Assembly: GCA_036001245.1 (NCBI GenBank)
Contig: DASYUL010000092.1
Coordinates: forward strand, 1 to 64,000
DNA length: 64,000 bases
From: Gp7-AA6 sp036001245
GTDB taxonomy: Bacteria; Acidobacteriota; Thermoanaerobaculia; UBA5066; Gp7-AA6
Direction of reading: 5' to 3'
Part shown: positions 23,778-33,036 of the stretch, piece by piece
How the letters are laid out: the number at the start of each line of letters is the position of its first letter
Position numbering within the stretch: position 1 is the first letter of the stretch
Position numbers and translations under genes: made by a program
Notes under the pieces: model-generated
Seen by the model: only the letters and a program-made list of their open reading frames with translations
Databases searched by the model: none
What the model was told of the DNA's origin: nothing

Positions 23778-23951
23778 GCTGCCCCGCTTATCCACTGCGT
23801 GACTACGGAAAAGACTCCTTTCAAGGCTCAAGTGTAGTTTTCTGCAGCGTTCGGAGTCAACGGTTTACGTCCGAACCGCTCTCACGCCACCGGTCGCTCG
23901 ATGAAAAGCACCGAACTACGAACCCATAGAATCCTGGCCCACGGTACCGAT

Positions 23952-26357
23952 ATGACCCTCTCGGCCGGCGCTCGCCTGGGCCCCTACGAGATTCTCTCTC
24001 CTCTTGGCGCGGGAGGGATGGGAGAGGTCTACCGCGCGCGGGACACCCGGCTCGCGCGAGATGTCGCCGTCAAGATCCTGCCGGAGTCACTTGGCAATGA
24101 CGCGCACGCTCTCGCGCGATTCGAGCAGGAGGCCCGGGCGGTCGCGGCGCTCTCGCACCCGAACATCCTCGCGATTCACGATGTCGGGCGCGAGGACGGC
24201 GTCGCCTTCGCGGTCATGGAACTGCTCGACGGCGCGTCGCTCGATCGGCGGATCGCTCGGGAGCAGCTTCCCTGGAAGAAGGCGCTGGAGATCGGTGCCG
24301 CGGTCGCTGATGGACTCGCATCGGCTCATGGCCGCGGAATCGTTCACCGTGACTTGAAGCCGGCGAACGTCTTCGTCACGCGGGAGGGTCTCGTCAAAAT
24401 CCTCGATTTCGGACTGGCGCGACATGATCTGTTCGTCTCGGGCGGCGGAGAAACGGCGTCGCCGACCGCGGCGGCTCCCGAGACCGCGCCCGGAACGGTC
24501 ATGGGGACCGTCGGCTACATGTCTCCCGAGCAGGTCCGCGGAGAGGCCGCGGACGCCCGCAGCGATATTTTCTCCCTCGGCTGCGTCCTCTACGAGATGC
24601 TGACTGGCCGGCGCGCTTTCCGGGAAAAAGCTGCGGCCGAAACTCTCGCCTCAATTCTGCGCGACCATCCCGGCGATGTGTCCGAGTCTGGCAGAGCAGT
24701 GCCCCCTGTCGTCAACAGCGTGGTCCGCCGCTGCCTTGAGAAGAGCCCGGAGGAGCGTTTTCAATCGGCGCGGGATCTGGCGTTCGCACTGAGGGAGATT
24801 CTGGGGAGCGCCACGGCTTCCACGGGGGTCGGTGCGATCGCCGCCCCGATTCGGGCGCCGCGCCGCTGGATCGGAGCGGTTGCAGCTCTCCTCCTCGCAG
24901 CCATCGGTACGATTTTCCTGTTCGATCTCGGTGGCTTGCGGAGTCGCCTCCTTCCAGCCGGCCCGGCACGGATTCAGTCGCTGGCCGTTCTTCCACTCGC
25001 CAACCTGTCAGGCGATCCACAGCAGGAATACTTCGCCGATGGGATGACCGAGGAGCTGATTACCCGGCTCGCCAAGCTCGGCAATCTCCGGGTGACCTCG
25101 CGCACGTCGGTCATGGGTTACAAGCAGACGAAGAAGAAGATCCCCGAAATCGCTCGCGAACTCGGGGTAAATGCCGTCGTGGAAGGCTCCATCGTCCGCG
25201 ACGGCTCGAAAGTCAAAGTGAATGCCCAGCTCATCGACGGCTCATCCGACCAGCATGTCTGGGCCGACAGCTACGAGCGGGAAATGAAGGACATCCTCGC
25301 GCTTCAGAGCGACGTAGCACAGGCGATCGCCCGAGAAGTGGGAGTCAAGCTGACGCCTGAGGGGCAAGCGGGCCTGGCAGCCGCAACACGGCCTGTCATC
25401 CCGGCCGCCTACGACGCTTACGTGCGCGGCCGCCACGCCTGGAACAAGAGAGGAGAGGAGAGTGTGCGCCAGGGGATCCGTCTCTTCCAGGAGTCCATCG
25501 ACGCGGACCCGACCTATGCCCCCTCCTATGCCGGCATGGCGGACTGTTACGGTCAGCTCGGTTACGCGTCGTACGTCTCGCCCGAGGAATCCTTTCCCCG
25601 CGCAAAAGCGGCCGCGCAGAAGGCGTTGGAGCTCGATCCCAACCTGGCCGAAGCGCACGCCTCCCTCGGCTTTGACCTGATGTATTACGACTGGGATTTC
25701 CCTGCGGCCGAAAAAGAATATCGGAGAGCGATCGAGCTCAACCCGAGCTATGGAGTCGCGCACCAGTGGTACGCATATCTTCTGACGGCGATGGAGCGGC
25801 CGGCCGCCGAGGCAGAACGGGAAATCGCGGTGGCAAAGAAACTCGACCCTCTCTCAGTGCCCATCAACACCGATCAGGCTTACATGCTGTACTACTACGG
25901 AAAGTCCGAGGAGGCACTGAAGGCCGTTCGTACTGCCCTGGAGATGGACCCGAAATTCCCGCTCGGCTATTTCTGGTTGGGCCGTATCTACACGTCGCAG
26001 GGAAGATACGAGGAAGCCGAGGCCGCGCTCAAGAAGATTGGGCCTCTTCGGACATGGACGCCGGCGATGGCGACCCTCGGGTATCTGTACGCGAAGTCGG
26101 GCCGCCGAAAGGAAGCCGAAGAGGTGCTTGGCGAGTTCAGTGGTCTCGCTCGCCAGGGCCGGTATCCCTCAAGCTATGCCATAGCGGTCATCTATGCGGG
26201 TCTCGGAGATGAGGACGAGGTCTTTCGACGCCTCGAGGATGCCTATCGCGAGAGGTCTCATTGGCTCGTGTGGTTGAAACGAGATCCGCGATGGAACGAC
26301 GTTCGCGCCGACCCTCGATTTTTGCAGCTCGTCAGGAAAGTCGGGCTTCCCGCTTGA
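23952..26357 (+). CDS. Ser/Thr protein kinase with TolB-like and TPR regions
   Basis: A large membrane kinase (801 residues). The Hanks-type kinase domain (about 12-275) has the glycine loop GAGGMGEVY, catalytic Lys41 (VAVKIL), HRD (H132-D134, VHRDLKPAN), DFG (152-154) and GYMSPEQVRGE, so it should be active. One transmembrane helix follows near residue 305. The extracytosolic part has a TolB/FlgO-like domain (LAVLPLANLSGDPQQEYFADGMTEELI) and TPR-like helices with AYDAYVRGRHAWNK and LDPNLAEAH. Such proteins abound in Acidobacteriota. Target and signal are unknown. ATG 23952 begins just before GPYEILSPLG. Confidence 0.9.
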   Translation: MTLSAGARLGPYEILSPLGAGGMGEVYRARDTRLARDVAVKILPESLGNDAHALARFEQEARAVAALSHPNILAIHDVGREDGVAFAVMELLDGASLDRRIAREQLPWKKALEIGAAVADGLASAHGRGIVHRDLKPANVFVTREGLVKILDFGLARHDLFVSGGGETASPTAAAPETAPGTVMGTVGYMSPEQVRGEAADARSDIFSLGCVLYEMLTGRRAFREKAAAETLASILRDHPGDVSESGRAVPPVVNSVVRRCLEKSPEERFQSARDLAFALREILGSATASTGVGAIAAPIRAPRRWIGAVAALLLAAIGTIFLFDLGGLRSRLLPAGPARIQSLAVLPLANLSGDPQQEYFADGMTEELITRLAKLGNLRVTSRTSVMGYKQTKKKIPEIARELGVNAVVEGSIVRDGSKVKVNAQLIDGSSDQHVWADSYEREMKDILALQSDVAQAIAREVGVKLTPEGQAGLAAATRPVIPAAYDAYVRGRHAWNKRGEESVRQGIRLFQESIDADPTYAPSYAGMADCYGQLGYASYVSPEESFPRAKAAAQKALELDPNLAEAHASLGFDLMYYDWDFPAAEKEYRRAIELNPSYGVAHQWYAYLLTAMERPAAEAEREIAVAKKLDPLSVPINTDQAYMLYYYGKSEEALKAVRTALEMDPKFPLGYFWLGRIYTSQGRYEEAEAALKKIGPLRTWTPAMATLGYLYAKSGRRKEAEEVLGEFSGLARQGRYPSSYAIAVIYAGLGDEDEVFRRLEDAYRERSHWLVWLKRDPRWNDVRADPRFLQLVRKVGLPA

Positions 26358-26367
26358 AATAAGCCGA

Positions 26368-27426
26368 TCAAAACCGCCGGTCGATCCCAAAGAAAAAGAG
26401 ATACTTCGCGAGGTCTCCCCCACCGGCAAAATTAAATTCGCGGTCGAGCAATCCCGGACGGAAATCCGCGTACACGCGCACCGGTACGTTTACGGTAAGC
26501 GTGTAAGGCCCCACAGATACGCCGAGACTCGGATCCGCGTACCCGATGACTGCCGGTCGCCGGAATCCGTCGCTCTCTCCGATCACGTCGCGAATGGGGA
26601 TGCCGTCGACCCGGCCGCCGAAGCCGACAGAAATTTCCGGTGCGAATGGGAGCGTATAGACGAAGCCCAGGCGACCGGAATAGACGTCGGGAACGGAGAG
26701 CGGAACTCCGGGCAGGGGCGAACCGATATCCGTCGTGTTTTTAGGGCTGAGCAGATAAGAACCATTTGCGTAGCCGTAGCCGTTCGCGAAAAGCTTCCGG
26801 AACGCCTGGGCTTGGAGGAGAAATCCCCAGCCCCCATCACCGAGTTGGATTGACTGATCGACCGGCCGCTGCACGACTGAGCCATTTGCGAGGAAGAAGT
26901 CGTCTTCGACGTCGTTCTTCCCGGTTGGGGCTTTGACACCGAGACTCACCGCGGCGTTTCCGTCGGCGTGCCTCAAAGGGTCGAGGAGCCAGAAGCTTCC
27001 CATGAGGTTGACGTCCCCGAGTCCGCCAGCCTCGACCTTGTGGCGGGCGTTGTCGCCGTAGTAGCGCGAGTGTGTTCCATAGGAAAAGGGCAGCGTAAGG
27101 CTGGCATTCAATCGGCCAGATAGGCCGTAAGACAACGTGAGGTCGACGGAGTGGATGTTTAAAAAAAGTGGCTGACCGAAGGGCGCCTTGTCCTCGCGTA
27201 CATCCTCCCCGACGAACCACTGGCCTGCCGTCAGGCTGCGATAGGCGAGCCCCACCTGCAGTTGATGCGTCGCAAGATAGGAACCGCTCTGTCCGCCCGA
27301 ACTGGGCGAGATGAAACGAACCGGTGCTCAGCCCTGGCCCGAGGCGGGGGACGGAAGCAGCAAAATCGCCAGCGAGCAGGCCACGCCGGCACAAAGACGA
27401 CGGATTCCGATCGCAGAGACTGTCAC
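26368..27426 (-). pseudogene. outer-membrane beta-barrel protein with an in-frame TGA
   Basis: A GTG start (27426, preceded by GAGGAAGG) opens a clear signal peptide (RRLCAGVACSLAILLLPSPASGQG). A TGA (27330-27328) then interrupts the frame. The same frame continues for about 320 residues of an outer-membrane barrel: many alternating strands, SVDLTLSYGLSGRLNASLTLPFSYG, and a C-terminal Phe (GIDRRF). The layout resembles the phenol-degradation-type or transporter-like barrel proteins of unknown role. A TGG-to-TGA change would explain it, so it is probably a young pseudogene or a sequencing error. It is convergent with the kinase gene. Confidence 0.66.
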
Positions 27427-27530
27427 TCGTGAGCCTTCCTCATCGTACTCGCATGCTGGATGAACCGTGGCCGCAGCGGGGTCGATTGCCGGAATTTGCA
27501 CCACCCGCTGCGGCCGGCGGCTCCACCGAA

Positions 27531-28040
27531 CTACTGACTGATCGTGAACTGGTAACACTTGCTCGTCAGAACTACAGCCCCGCTCGTCTCTTCGATGACT
27601 CGGAAGTGGATGTCGAACTCCGAGCCGACGGGGAACGCAGCGACACTGCGGAACAGCTCTTCCCGGCCCTCGCCGGTCGCGTCTGTCGTGATGGACTGCG
27701 GTTCGAGTCCCCTGCCGAGAGTGAGCCAGGCTGTGCCCGTGCAGTTGTCGTCAACGCTGGTGTCCACCGCTCGCTGAAGTAAATAGCTCGTGTTTGGTAC
27801 CAGGCCGCTTACCCAAACGTCGAGATGGACGATGAGAACATCGTCGTTGGGCTGTCGGAACCTGACGAGGCCGAAGCCTTCACCGCGCAGAATGACCTGC
27901 AGGTTGAAGTTCGGGGTCTCCGGTCCCCAAGGGTTATGGTCCGGACTCGGGGGGACCTGGGCCGTCAACGCCGCATTCGCGAATACCCAGATTCCGAAAG
28001 CAGTGATCCACATCCACCCTGAATGCCGCTTGCTTCGCAT
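27531..28040 (-). CDS. secreted protein of unknown function
   Basis: A probable exported protein of 169 residues. The N-terminal segment (WMWITAFGIWVFANAALTAQ) fits a signal peptide. The rest is beta-rich (LQVILRGEGFGLVRFRQPNDDVLIVHLDVWVSGL). It holds two Cys (DDNCTG and SKCYQF) that may form a disulfide. The ATG at 28040 has AAAGGAG at the right distance. It precedes the outer-membrane protein gene on the same strand, so the pair may be co-expressed. I recognise no family. Confidence 0.7.
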   Translation of the reverse strand: MRSKRHSGWMWITAFGIWVFANAALTAQVPPSPDHNPWGPETPNFNLQVILRGEGFGLVRFRQPNDDVLIVHLDVWVSGLVPNTSYLLQRAVDTSVDDNCTGTAWLTLGRGLEPQSITTDATGEGREELFRSVAAFPVGSEFDIHFRVIEETSGAVVLTSKCYQFTISQ

Positions 28041-28175
28041 CGCTGACTCCTTTCGAGTTCGCCGGACATCGGTTCTTTGCTTCGAACAGCCGTCGAACCT
28101 AAAATCGAGGATGCTTCTCGATCGGCCCGAATGTCCTCACGGCTCTGGAAGGATTTCGCAACCTTTTCCCCGTAA

Positions 28176-28829
28176 ATGATGCGAAGGAAATTTCGGGACT
28201 GCGAATTCGACTCGGGAACTCGCCAGCTTTTCCGCGGCGATCTTCCCGTTCATCTATCGCCGAAGGCCTACCTGCTGCTGGAGCTTCTCCTCCGCCGCGC
28301 TCCGAACGCCGTCTCGAAGGACGAGATCCAGGCGGCCGTGTGGGGACAGACGTTCCTGTCCGAATCGACCTTGACTAATGTCGTGGCCGAACTGCGCGCC
28401 GCCATCGGCGACCGCGCCCACGGATCAGACTTGGTGCGGACCGTCCACGGGTTCGGATACGCATTCAGCGGAAGCACCACGGAGGTACAGGAGGATAGGG
28501 GCGCCTCCATCGGTTCCCGTTTTCGACTGGTGCGCGGACGCCGCACTTTTCCGCTCTTCGACGGAGAGAACATCGTGGGAAGGGACCCGGATGCTCGCGT
28601 CTGCATCGACCATGCGTCGGTGTCGCGTCGGCATGCCCGGATCTCAATTCAAGAGGGAAAAGCGGTGCTCGACGATCTTCAGAGCCGGAATGGGACCCTT
28701 CTGGCGGGGCGACCAGTCAATGCGCCGACTGCCCTGGAAGATGGGGACGTGATCGGACTCGGGGGGGTGACGCTGATCTTCGAGAAGCTGGGGAGTCCCG
28801 GCACGACCGAGTCCGACCTGAGGTCCTGA
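28176..28829 (+). CDS. winged-helix (OmpR-type) DNA-binding protein with FHA domain
   Basis: This 217-residue protein joins an N-terminal Trans_reg_C winged helix (about 1-100; LSPKAYLLLELLLRRAP, TLTNVVAELRAAIGD, VRTVHGFGYAF) to a C-terminal FHA phosphothreonine-binding domain (about 115-205; NIVGRDPDARVCIDHASVSRRHARI and DLQSRNGTLLAGRPV). There is no receiver domain. A Ser/Thr kinase lies 2 kb away, so the FHA domain may read kinase output and change transcription; this link is inferred from proximity. The gene is convergent with the zapB-like gene, their stops being adjacent. Confidence 0.87.
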   Translation: MMRRKFRDCEFDSGTRQLFRGDLPVHLSPKAYLLLELLLRRAPNAVSKDEIQAAVWGQTFLSESTLTNVVAELRAAIGDRAHGSDLVRTVHGFGYAFSGSTTEVQEDRGASIGSRFRLVRGRRTFPLFDGENIVGRDPDARVCIDHASVSRRHARISIQEGKAVLDDLQSRNGTLLAGRPVNAPTALEDGDVIGLGGVTLIFEKLGSPGTTESDLRS

Positions 28830-29147
28830 CTACGGCGACTTCCGCTCCGCGGCCTCGAGCGTCACGATCAGCTTCTCCACTCGTTCCCGCACCGCGTCCT
28901 GGTCCCGCTCGAGCCGCTCGACGGCGCCGCGGGAATCCGCGGCATCCTTCTCGGAACGCCGGGCCGCCGCGAGATCGGCCTTCAACTTTTCCACCGAGGC
29001 ACGGGAGTCTCCCGCGTCCTTCTCGGCCCGCCGGGCGGCGGCGAGATCCGATTTCAACTTCTCGTTCTCGCCTTCGAGACTCTCGAGTCGCTCCAGGAGC
29101 TTCTCGATCTTCCGGTCGAGCGTGTCGAAGATCCTGCTCGTGTCCAT
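28830..29147 (-). CDS. coiled-coil protein, ZapB-like
   Basis: This short protein (105 residues) is almost wholly coiled coil: KIEKLLERLESLEGENEKLKSDLAAARR is followed by two similar segments (ARRAEKDAGDSRASVEKL and ARRSEKDAADSRGAVERL). Small coiled-coil proteins between pheT and zapA are often ZapB-type division factors that bridge FtsZ rings. The gene lies 24 nt after pheT on the same strand, while zapA is now 5 kb downstream. The ZapB role is inference from position and fold. Confidence 0.72.
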   Translation of the reverse strand: MDTSRIFDTLDRKIEKLLERLESLEGENEKLKSDLAAARRAEKDAGDSRASVEKLKADLAAARRSEKDAADSRGAVERLERDQDAVRERVEKLIVTLEAAERKSP

Positions 29148-29171
29148 GAGACTCCTTACTTGAAACCTATC

Positions 29172-31274
29172 TCAGATCACGATCCCGAATTTCTGGCGCA
29201 GCGCTTCCGCGAGCCGATCTCTCTCCCGATTCACTTCTTCCTGCTCGAGCGTCCGTTCCGGCGACCGGAAGGTCAGCCGCAGAGTCGACTTGACCTCGCC
29301 GTCCGCGACGCCGGGACCCTCGTAACGGTCGAGGAGCTTCAGCGACTCCAGGTTCGCGAGCGAGAGACTCCGGGCGAACTCCTCGATCGACTCCCACGCG
29401 ATCGTGCGCGGTTGCGCGAACGACAGGTCGGCGACGACGGGCGGAAAGGCGGAGTAGGGGTGAAAGCGCGCCGCCCTTCTTTCCCGGGGAATCTTCTCGA
29501 CTGAGATCTCGCCCGCGCAGACGCGCTCGGGCAGCCGGCGCCTCTCGCGCTCGGCCTCGCTGACGACGCCGACGACGCCCAGGAGCCGTCCCTCCGAGGT
29601 CTCGCAGACCGCTGCGGCGCCCGCGACGAACGCGGCGGCGACCAGGGGTTTCCAGACGAGAGCCTCCGGCGCGATCCATCGCTCGACCAGCCGCTCGAAC
29701 AGTCCTTTGGCGTCGAAGAAGTCCGCCGAGCGCGCGGCAACCGGCGCGCTCCAGTGGGTGCGGGCCTCTCCCCCGAGCGCGAACGCGAAGCGCCGCGACT
29801 CGAACGTCTCCGGGCGCGCGGGGTCGCCGGGAGCGCCGAACGTCCGGCCGACCTCGAAGAGCCCGATCTCCCGCGCGCCGTGCCGGAAGTTGCGCGAGAC
29901 CGCGTCGAGAAGGCCGGGGAGAAGCGTCGTACGCAGGTCGCGGCGCGAGGCATCGACCGGATTCGCGACCGAGAGCGGCGTCTCCGCCGTGCCGGTCGCT
30001 TCGAGCCAGGCCGAGAAAGAGGATTCGTCCGTCTTGCGGTCGACGAAAGGATAGGAGTACGTCTCGTGCAGCCCCGCCGCGACCGCCTCGTCGGCGAGCT
30101 TCTCCTCGACGACGGAGAGCGGCTCCAGGTAGCCGCCCGCGCCGGCCGTCGCCGGGAGCCGCGACGGGATCCGATCGTAGCCCCACATCCTCAGGACCTC
30201 TTCGACGAGGTCCTCCTCGATCGACACGTCGGGGCGCCAGGACGGCACCTCGGCGGTCAGCCGTTTCGCGCTCCTCTTCGCCACGGCGAACCCGAGCCGG
30301 GCGAGGGCGTCGGCCGCGAAGTCGAGGTCGAGCCGCGGGTCGCCCGACAGGAGCCGCAGGCGCTCGAGGCGGAGGACGACGCGCCGGCGCGACCACCCGA
30401 CCCCGCGGGCATCGATCCAACCGGGGGCAAGAGTCCCGCCGGCGGCGCCGAGCAGGAGCCGGGCCGCGAGGTCGAGTGCGCCCGGGATGGCCTCGGGATC
30501 CGCGCCCCGCTCGAACCGGTGAGACGCGTCCGTGTGCATCCCGAGTCGCCGCGACGTGCGACGGATCGCGACCGGATCCCACCACGCCGCTTCGAGCAGC
30601 ACGTTCGTCGTCTTTTCGGTCACGGCCGTGTCGAGTCCCCCCATGATCCCGGCGAGGGAGACGGCGCGCTCCGCGTCGGCGACGACGACGTCGGACGGCT
30701 CGAGCTCCCGTTCGACGCCGTCCAGAGTGACGAGCCTCTCGCCGCGCTTCGCCTTCCGGACGACGATACGCCCGCCGGCCAGCCGGTCGAGGTCGAACGC
30801 GTGCAGCGGCTGACCGAAGTCCCAGAGCGCGTAGTTCGTCGCGTCCACCGCCGCGTCGATCGGCTTGCTTCCGATGGAGGCGAGGCGCGCGCGAACGCGC
30901 TCGGCGGAGGGAACGCTCCGCGTGCCGCGGATGACGCGCACGCCGAAACGGCGGCAGAGACGTGGGACCTGGATCTCGACGGACGTGAGCTCGGAGGCAG
31001 GCGGGCCGTCCGTCGGAAGATCGGCCGCTCCGCTCGCGCCTGCCGGGCGGAACGGGACCCGCGCCATCGCCGCGACCTCCCGCGCGAGACCGCGGTGGCT
31101 CATCGCGTCCGGACGGTTCGGGGTGATCTCGACGTCGAACACGACGTCGCGTCCCGACCCTTCGGCCGATTCGACCGGCAGGCCCCCGCGATCGAGGAGC
31201 CGTCGCACGCCCTCCGCGCCGCCCGCATCCTCCACGGAGACGTGATCCCCCATCCAGTCGAGAGAGAACTTCAC
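29172..31274 (-). CDS. pheT: phenylalanyl-tRNA synthetase beta subunit, short form
   Basis: The tRNA- and editing-bearing beta subunit of the alpha2-beta2 PheRS. FDVEITPNRPDAMSHRGLARE, the B5 domain (VEEVLRMWGYDRIPSRLP) and the C-terminal anticodon-binding fold (RLTFRSPERTLEQEEVNRERDRL) are present. The EMAP/OB-type tRNA-binding insertion that usually follows the first 40 residues is absent: GLPVESAEGSGRDVV runs straight into the ITPNRPD motif. This gives 700 residues instead of about 795. The GTG at 31274 overlaps the pheS stop (GTGA). Confidence 0.93.
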   Translation of the reverse strand: MKFSLDWMGDHVSVEDAGGAEGVRRLLDRGGLPVESAEGSGRDVVFDVEITPNRPDAMSHRGLAREVAAMARVPFRPAGASGAADLPTDGPPASELTSVEIQVPRLCRRFGVRVIRGTRSVPSAERVRARLASIGSKPIDAAVDATNYALWDFGQPLHAFDLDRLAGGRIVVRKAKRGERLVTLDGVERELEPSDVVVADAERAVSLAGIMGGLDTAVTEKTTNVLLEAAWWDPVAIRRTSRRLGMHTDASHRFERGADPEAIPGALDLAARLLLGAAGGTLAPGWIDARGVGWSRRRVVLRLERLRLLSGDPRLDLDFAADALARLGFAVAKRSAKRLTAEVPSWRPDVSIEEDLVEEVLRMWGYDRIPSRLPATAGAGGYLEPLSVVEEKLADEAVAAGLHETYSYPFVDRKTDESSFSAWLEATGTAETPLSVANPVDASRRDLRTTLLPGLLDAVSRNFRHGAREIGLFEVGRTFGAPGDPARPETFESRRFAFALGGEARTHWSAPVAARSADFFDAKGLFERLVERWIAPEALVWKPLVAAAFVAGAAAVCETSEGRLLGVVGVVSEAERERRRLPERVCAGEISVEKIPRERRAARFHPYSAFPPVVADLSFAQPRTIAWESIEEFARSLSLANLESLKLLDRYEGPGVADGEVKSTLRLTFRSPERTLEQEEVNRERDRLAEALRQKFGIVI

Positions 31275-32350
31275 GAGAGTGGCGCGAACTGCGAGAGGAA
31301 CCGCTCGTCCCCCTCGAAGAGAAGGCGGAGGTCCGGGAACTCGTAGAGCATCATCGCGACGCGGTCGAGCCCGAGGCCGAACGCGAAGCCGCTGTACTCC
31401 TGCGGGTCGACGCCACACGCCTCGAGGACTCGCGGATGGACTTCGCCGGCGCCAGCGAGCTCCATCCAGCCCGAGCCCTTACAGGTGCGGCAGCCGGAGC
31501 CACGGCAGAAGATGCAGCTGACGTGAACGTCGGCCCCGGGCTCGACGAACGGGAAGAACGTCGGGATGATGCGGACTTTCGTACCCGCGCCGAAGAGCGC
31601 CTCGAAGAACGTCTCGACGGTGCCCTTCAGGTCCGCCATCGAGATCCCGCGGTCGACGACGAGCGCCTCGACCTGGTGAAACACGGGCTGGTGGGTGGCG
31701 TCGACCGACTCGTTGCGGTACACGCGGCCCGGCGCGATGATCTTCAATGGCGCGCCGCGCTTTGTGAGCTCCCGGATCTGAACGGGCGACGTGTGCGTCC
31801 GGAGGAGGAGCGGCGACGGCGCCTGCCGGTCGATGAACAGCGTGTCCTGCGCGTCGCGAGCCGGGTGCTCCGGCGGGAAGTTCAGGGCCTCGAAGTTGTA
31901 GAAGTCGTTCTCGATCTCGGGCCCATCGGCGATCGAATAGCCCATGCGCAGGAAGATCTCCTCGATGCGCCGCCGGACGAGCGTCACGGGGTGGAGCGAA
32001 CCGGCGCGGGTTCGCCGTCCGGGAAGCGTGATGTCCACCGCGGCCGCGCGCTCGCGCCTCTCTCCCTCGCTGCGAGCGAGCGTTTCTCCGAGCCGCGCGA
32101 TTCCCTCTTCGACCTCGCGCTTGGCGGCGTTCGAACGGGCGCCGTACGCCGCGCGGTCCGCCGGCGGAATCTCGCGCATCCGCGCGAAGAGCGCGGGCAC
32201 CAGGCCTTTGTCGCGGCCGAGGTATCGGCCCTTGAGAGCCTCGAACTCGGCGCGCGAAGAGACTCCACGCCCCGCCTCCTCGTGAAAGGACGCGAGAACG
32301 TTCGCGATGGTGTCTTCGGGCGAGCCGGGTGGACCGGACTGACCGGTCAC
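31271..32350 (-). CDS. pheS: phenylalanyl-tRNA synthetase alpha subunit
   Basis: Catalytic alpha subunit (359 residues) of class II PheRS. Motif 2 and 3 regions are evident: HPVTLVRRRIEEIF, HTSPVQIREL, GRVYRNESVDATHQPVFHQVE and GFAFGLGLDRVAMM. The N-terminal helical arm (EFEALKGRYLGRDKGLVP) is present. Three Cys pairs near FCRGSGCRTCKGSGW are usual in this enzyme. The GTG at 32350 overlaps the rplT TGA by 4 nt, coupling their translation, and pheT starts in the pheS stop. Confidence 0.95.
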   Translation of the reverse strand: MTGQSGPPGSPEDTIANVLASFHEEAGRGVSSRAEFEALKGRYLGRDKGLVPALFARMREIPPADRAAYGARSNAAKREVEEGIARLGETLARSEGERRERAAAVDITLPGRRTRAGSLHPVTLVRRRIEEIFLRMGYSIADGPEIENDFYNFEALNFPPEHPARDAQDTLFIDRQAPSPLLLRTHTSPVQIRELTKRGAPLKIIAPGRVYRNESVDATHQPVFHQVEALVVDRGISMADLKGTVETFFEALFGAGTKVRIIPTFFPFVEPGADVHVSCIFCRGSGCRTCKGSGWMELAGAGEVHPRVLEACGVDPQEYSGFAFGLGLDRVAMMLYEFPDLRLLFEGDERFLSQFAPLS

Positions 32351-32709
32351 GCTCCGCCGAGCGCCTGTTTCGCCACCCCCACGAGATGGCTGAATGCGGT
32401 CGGATCGGTCACCGCGAGGTCGGCGAGCATCTTGCGGTTGATGTCGTTGCCCGCTTTCTTCAGGCCGTCCATCAGGCGGCTGTACGAGATCTCGTTCTCG
32501 CGCGCCGCCGCGTTGATGCGGATGATCCACAGGCCGCGGAAGTCCCGCTTGCGCGCCTTGCGGTCGCGGTACGCGTAGAGCAGCGACTTCTCGACGGCGA
32601 GCTTCGCCATCCGGTACGACTTCGATTTCGTCCCGTAGTAGCCCTTGGCGAGCGCGAGGGTCTTCGCGCGCCGGTTCTTTCTCTTCGGTCCTCTTTTGAC
32701 GCGAGGCAT
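32347..32709 (-). CDS. rplT: 50S ribosomal protein L20
   Basis: The large-subunit protein L20 (120 residues) starts MPRVKRGPKRKNRRAKTLALAKGYYG and shows the C-terminal globular part (LWIIRINAAARENEISYSRLMDGL). Length and order are standard. It follows rpmI and is coupled to pheS by GTGA. A dispersed palindrome (32732-32805) separates it from rpmI. Confidence 0.97.
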   Translation of the reverse strand: MPRVKRGPKRKNRRAKTLALAKGYYGTKSKSYRMAKLAVEKSLLYAYRDRKARKRDFRGLWIIRINAAARENEISYSRLMDGLKKAGNDINRKMLADLAVTDPTAFSHLVGVAKQALGGA

Positions 32710-32731
32710 CTGTGAAACCTCCTCCCCTCTC

Positions 32732-32805
32732 TGTCATTCCGAGGCCCGAAGGGCCGAGGAATCTCTCGATTCAGGGAGAGATCCCTCGCTTCGCTCGGGA
32801 TGACA
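32732..32805. repeat. dispersed palindromic repeat, TGTCATTCCGAG type (family C)
   Basis: TGTCATTCCGAG opens and CTCGGGATGACA closes a nested palindrome with GAGGAATCTCTC and GGGAGAGATCCCTC arms. It fills the rpmI-rplT gap. A larger nested relative lies at 51633-51853. TGTCATTCCGAG palindromes of this kind occur in many unrelated bacteria as dispersed repeats. Confidence 0.75.
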
Positions 32806-32820
32806 GCGAAAAGGGATGTC

Positions 32821-33018
32821 TTACGCGTAGGGCAGCATCTCTTTGACGCGTTTGTGGTCCGACGGGGAGACGGACGTCGAGTGGGCGAGCCCGCGCTTTC
32901 TCCCCGGCGCCTTCTTCGTCAGGATGTGACTCTTGTAGGCCTTCGCCCGTTTGAACTTGCCCGACGCGGTGCGCTTGAACCTCTTGGCGGCGCCCCGGTG
33001 GGTCTTGATCTTCGGCAT
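32821..33018 (-). CDS. rpmI: 50S ribosomal protein L35
   Basis: A 65-residue basic protein starting MPKIKTHRGAAKRFKRTASGKFKRAKAYKSHILTKK, the L35 signature. It is the third gene of the thrS-infC-rpmI-rplT order seen in most bacteria. A five-unit heptamer array (33037-33071) lies just upstream. No anomaly is seen. Confidence 0.97.
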   Translation of the reverse strand: MPKIKTHRGAAKRFKRTASGKFKRAKAYKSHILTKKAPGRKRGLAHSTSVSPSDHKRVKEMLPYA

Positions 33019-33036
33019 TCGCTCACTCCGTTCGCG

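Noticed and set aside
27300..27330. Selenocysteine at the TGA in the outer-membrane protein
   Set aside because: A weak hairpin follows, but the family has no redox Cys after the signal peptide, so a nonsense change is simpler.
19872..27330. TGA reassigned as a sense codon in this organism
   Set aside because: Many intact genes here end in TGA, including several coupled by GTGA or ATGA overlaps, so TGA is a normal stop.
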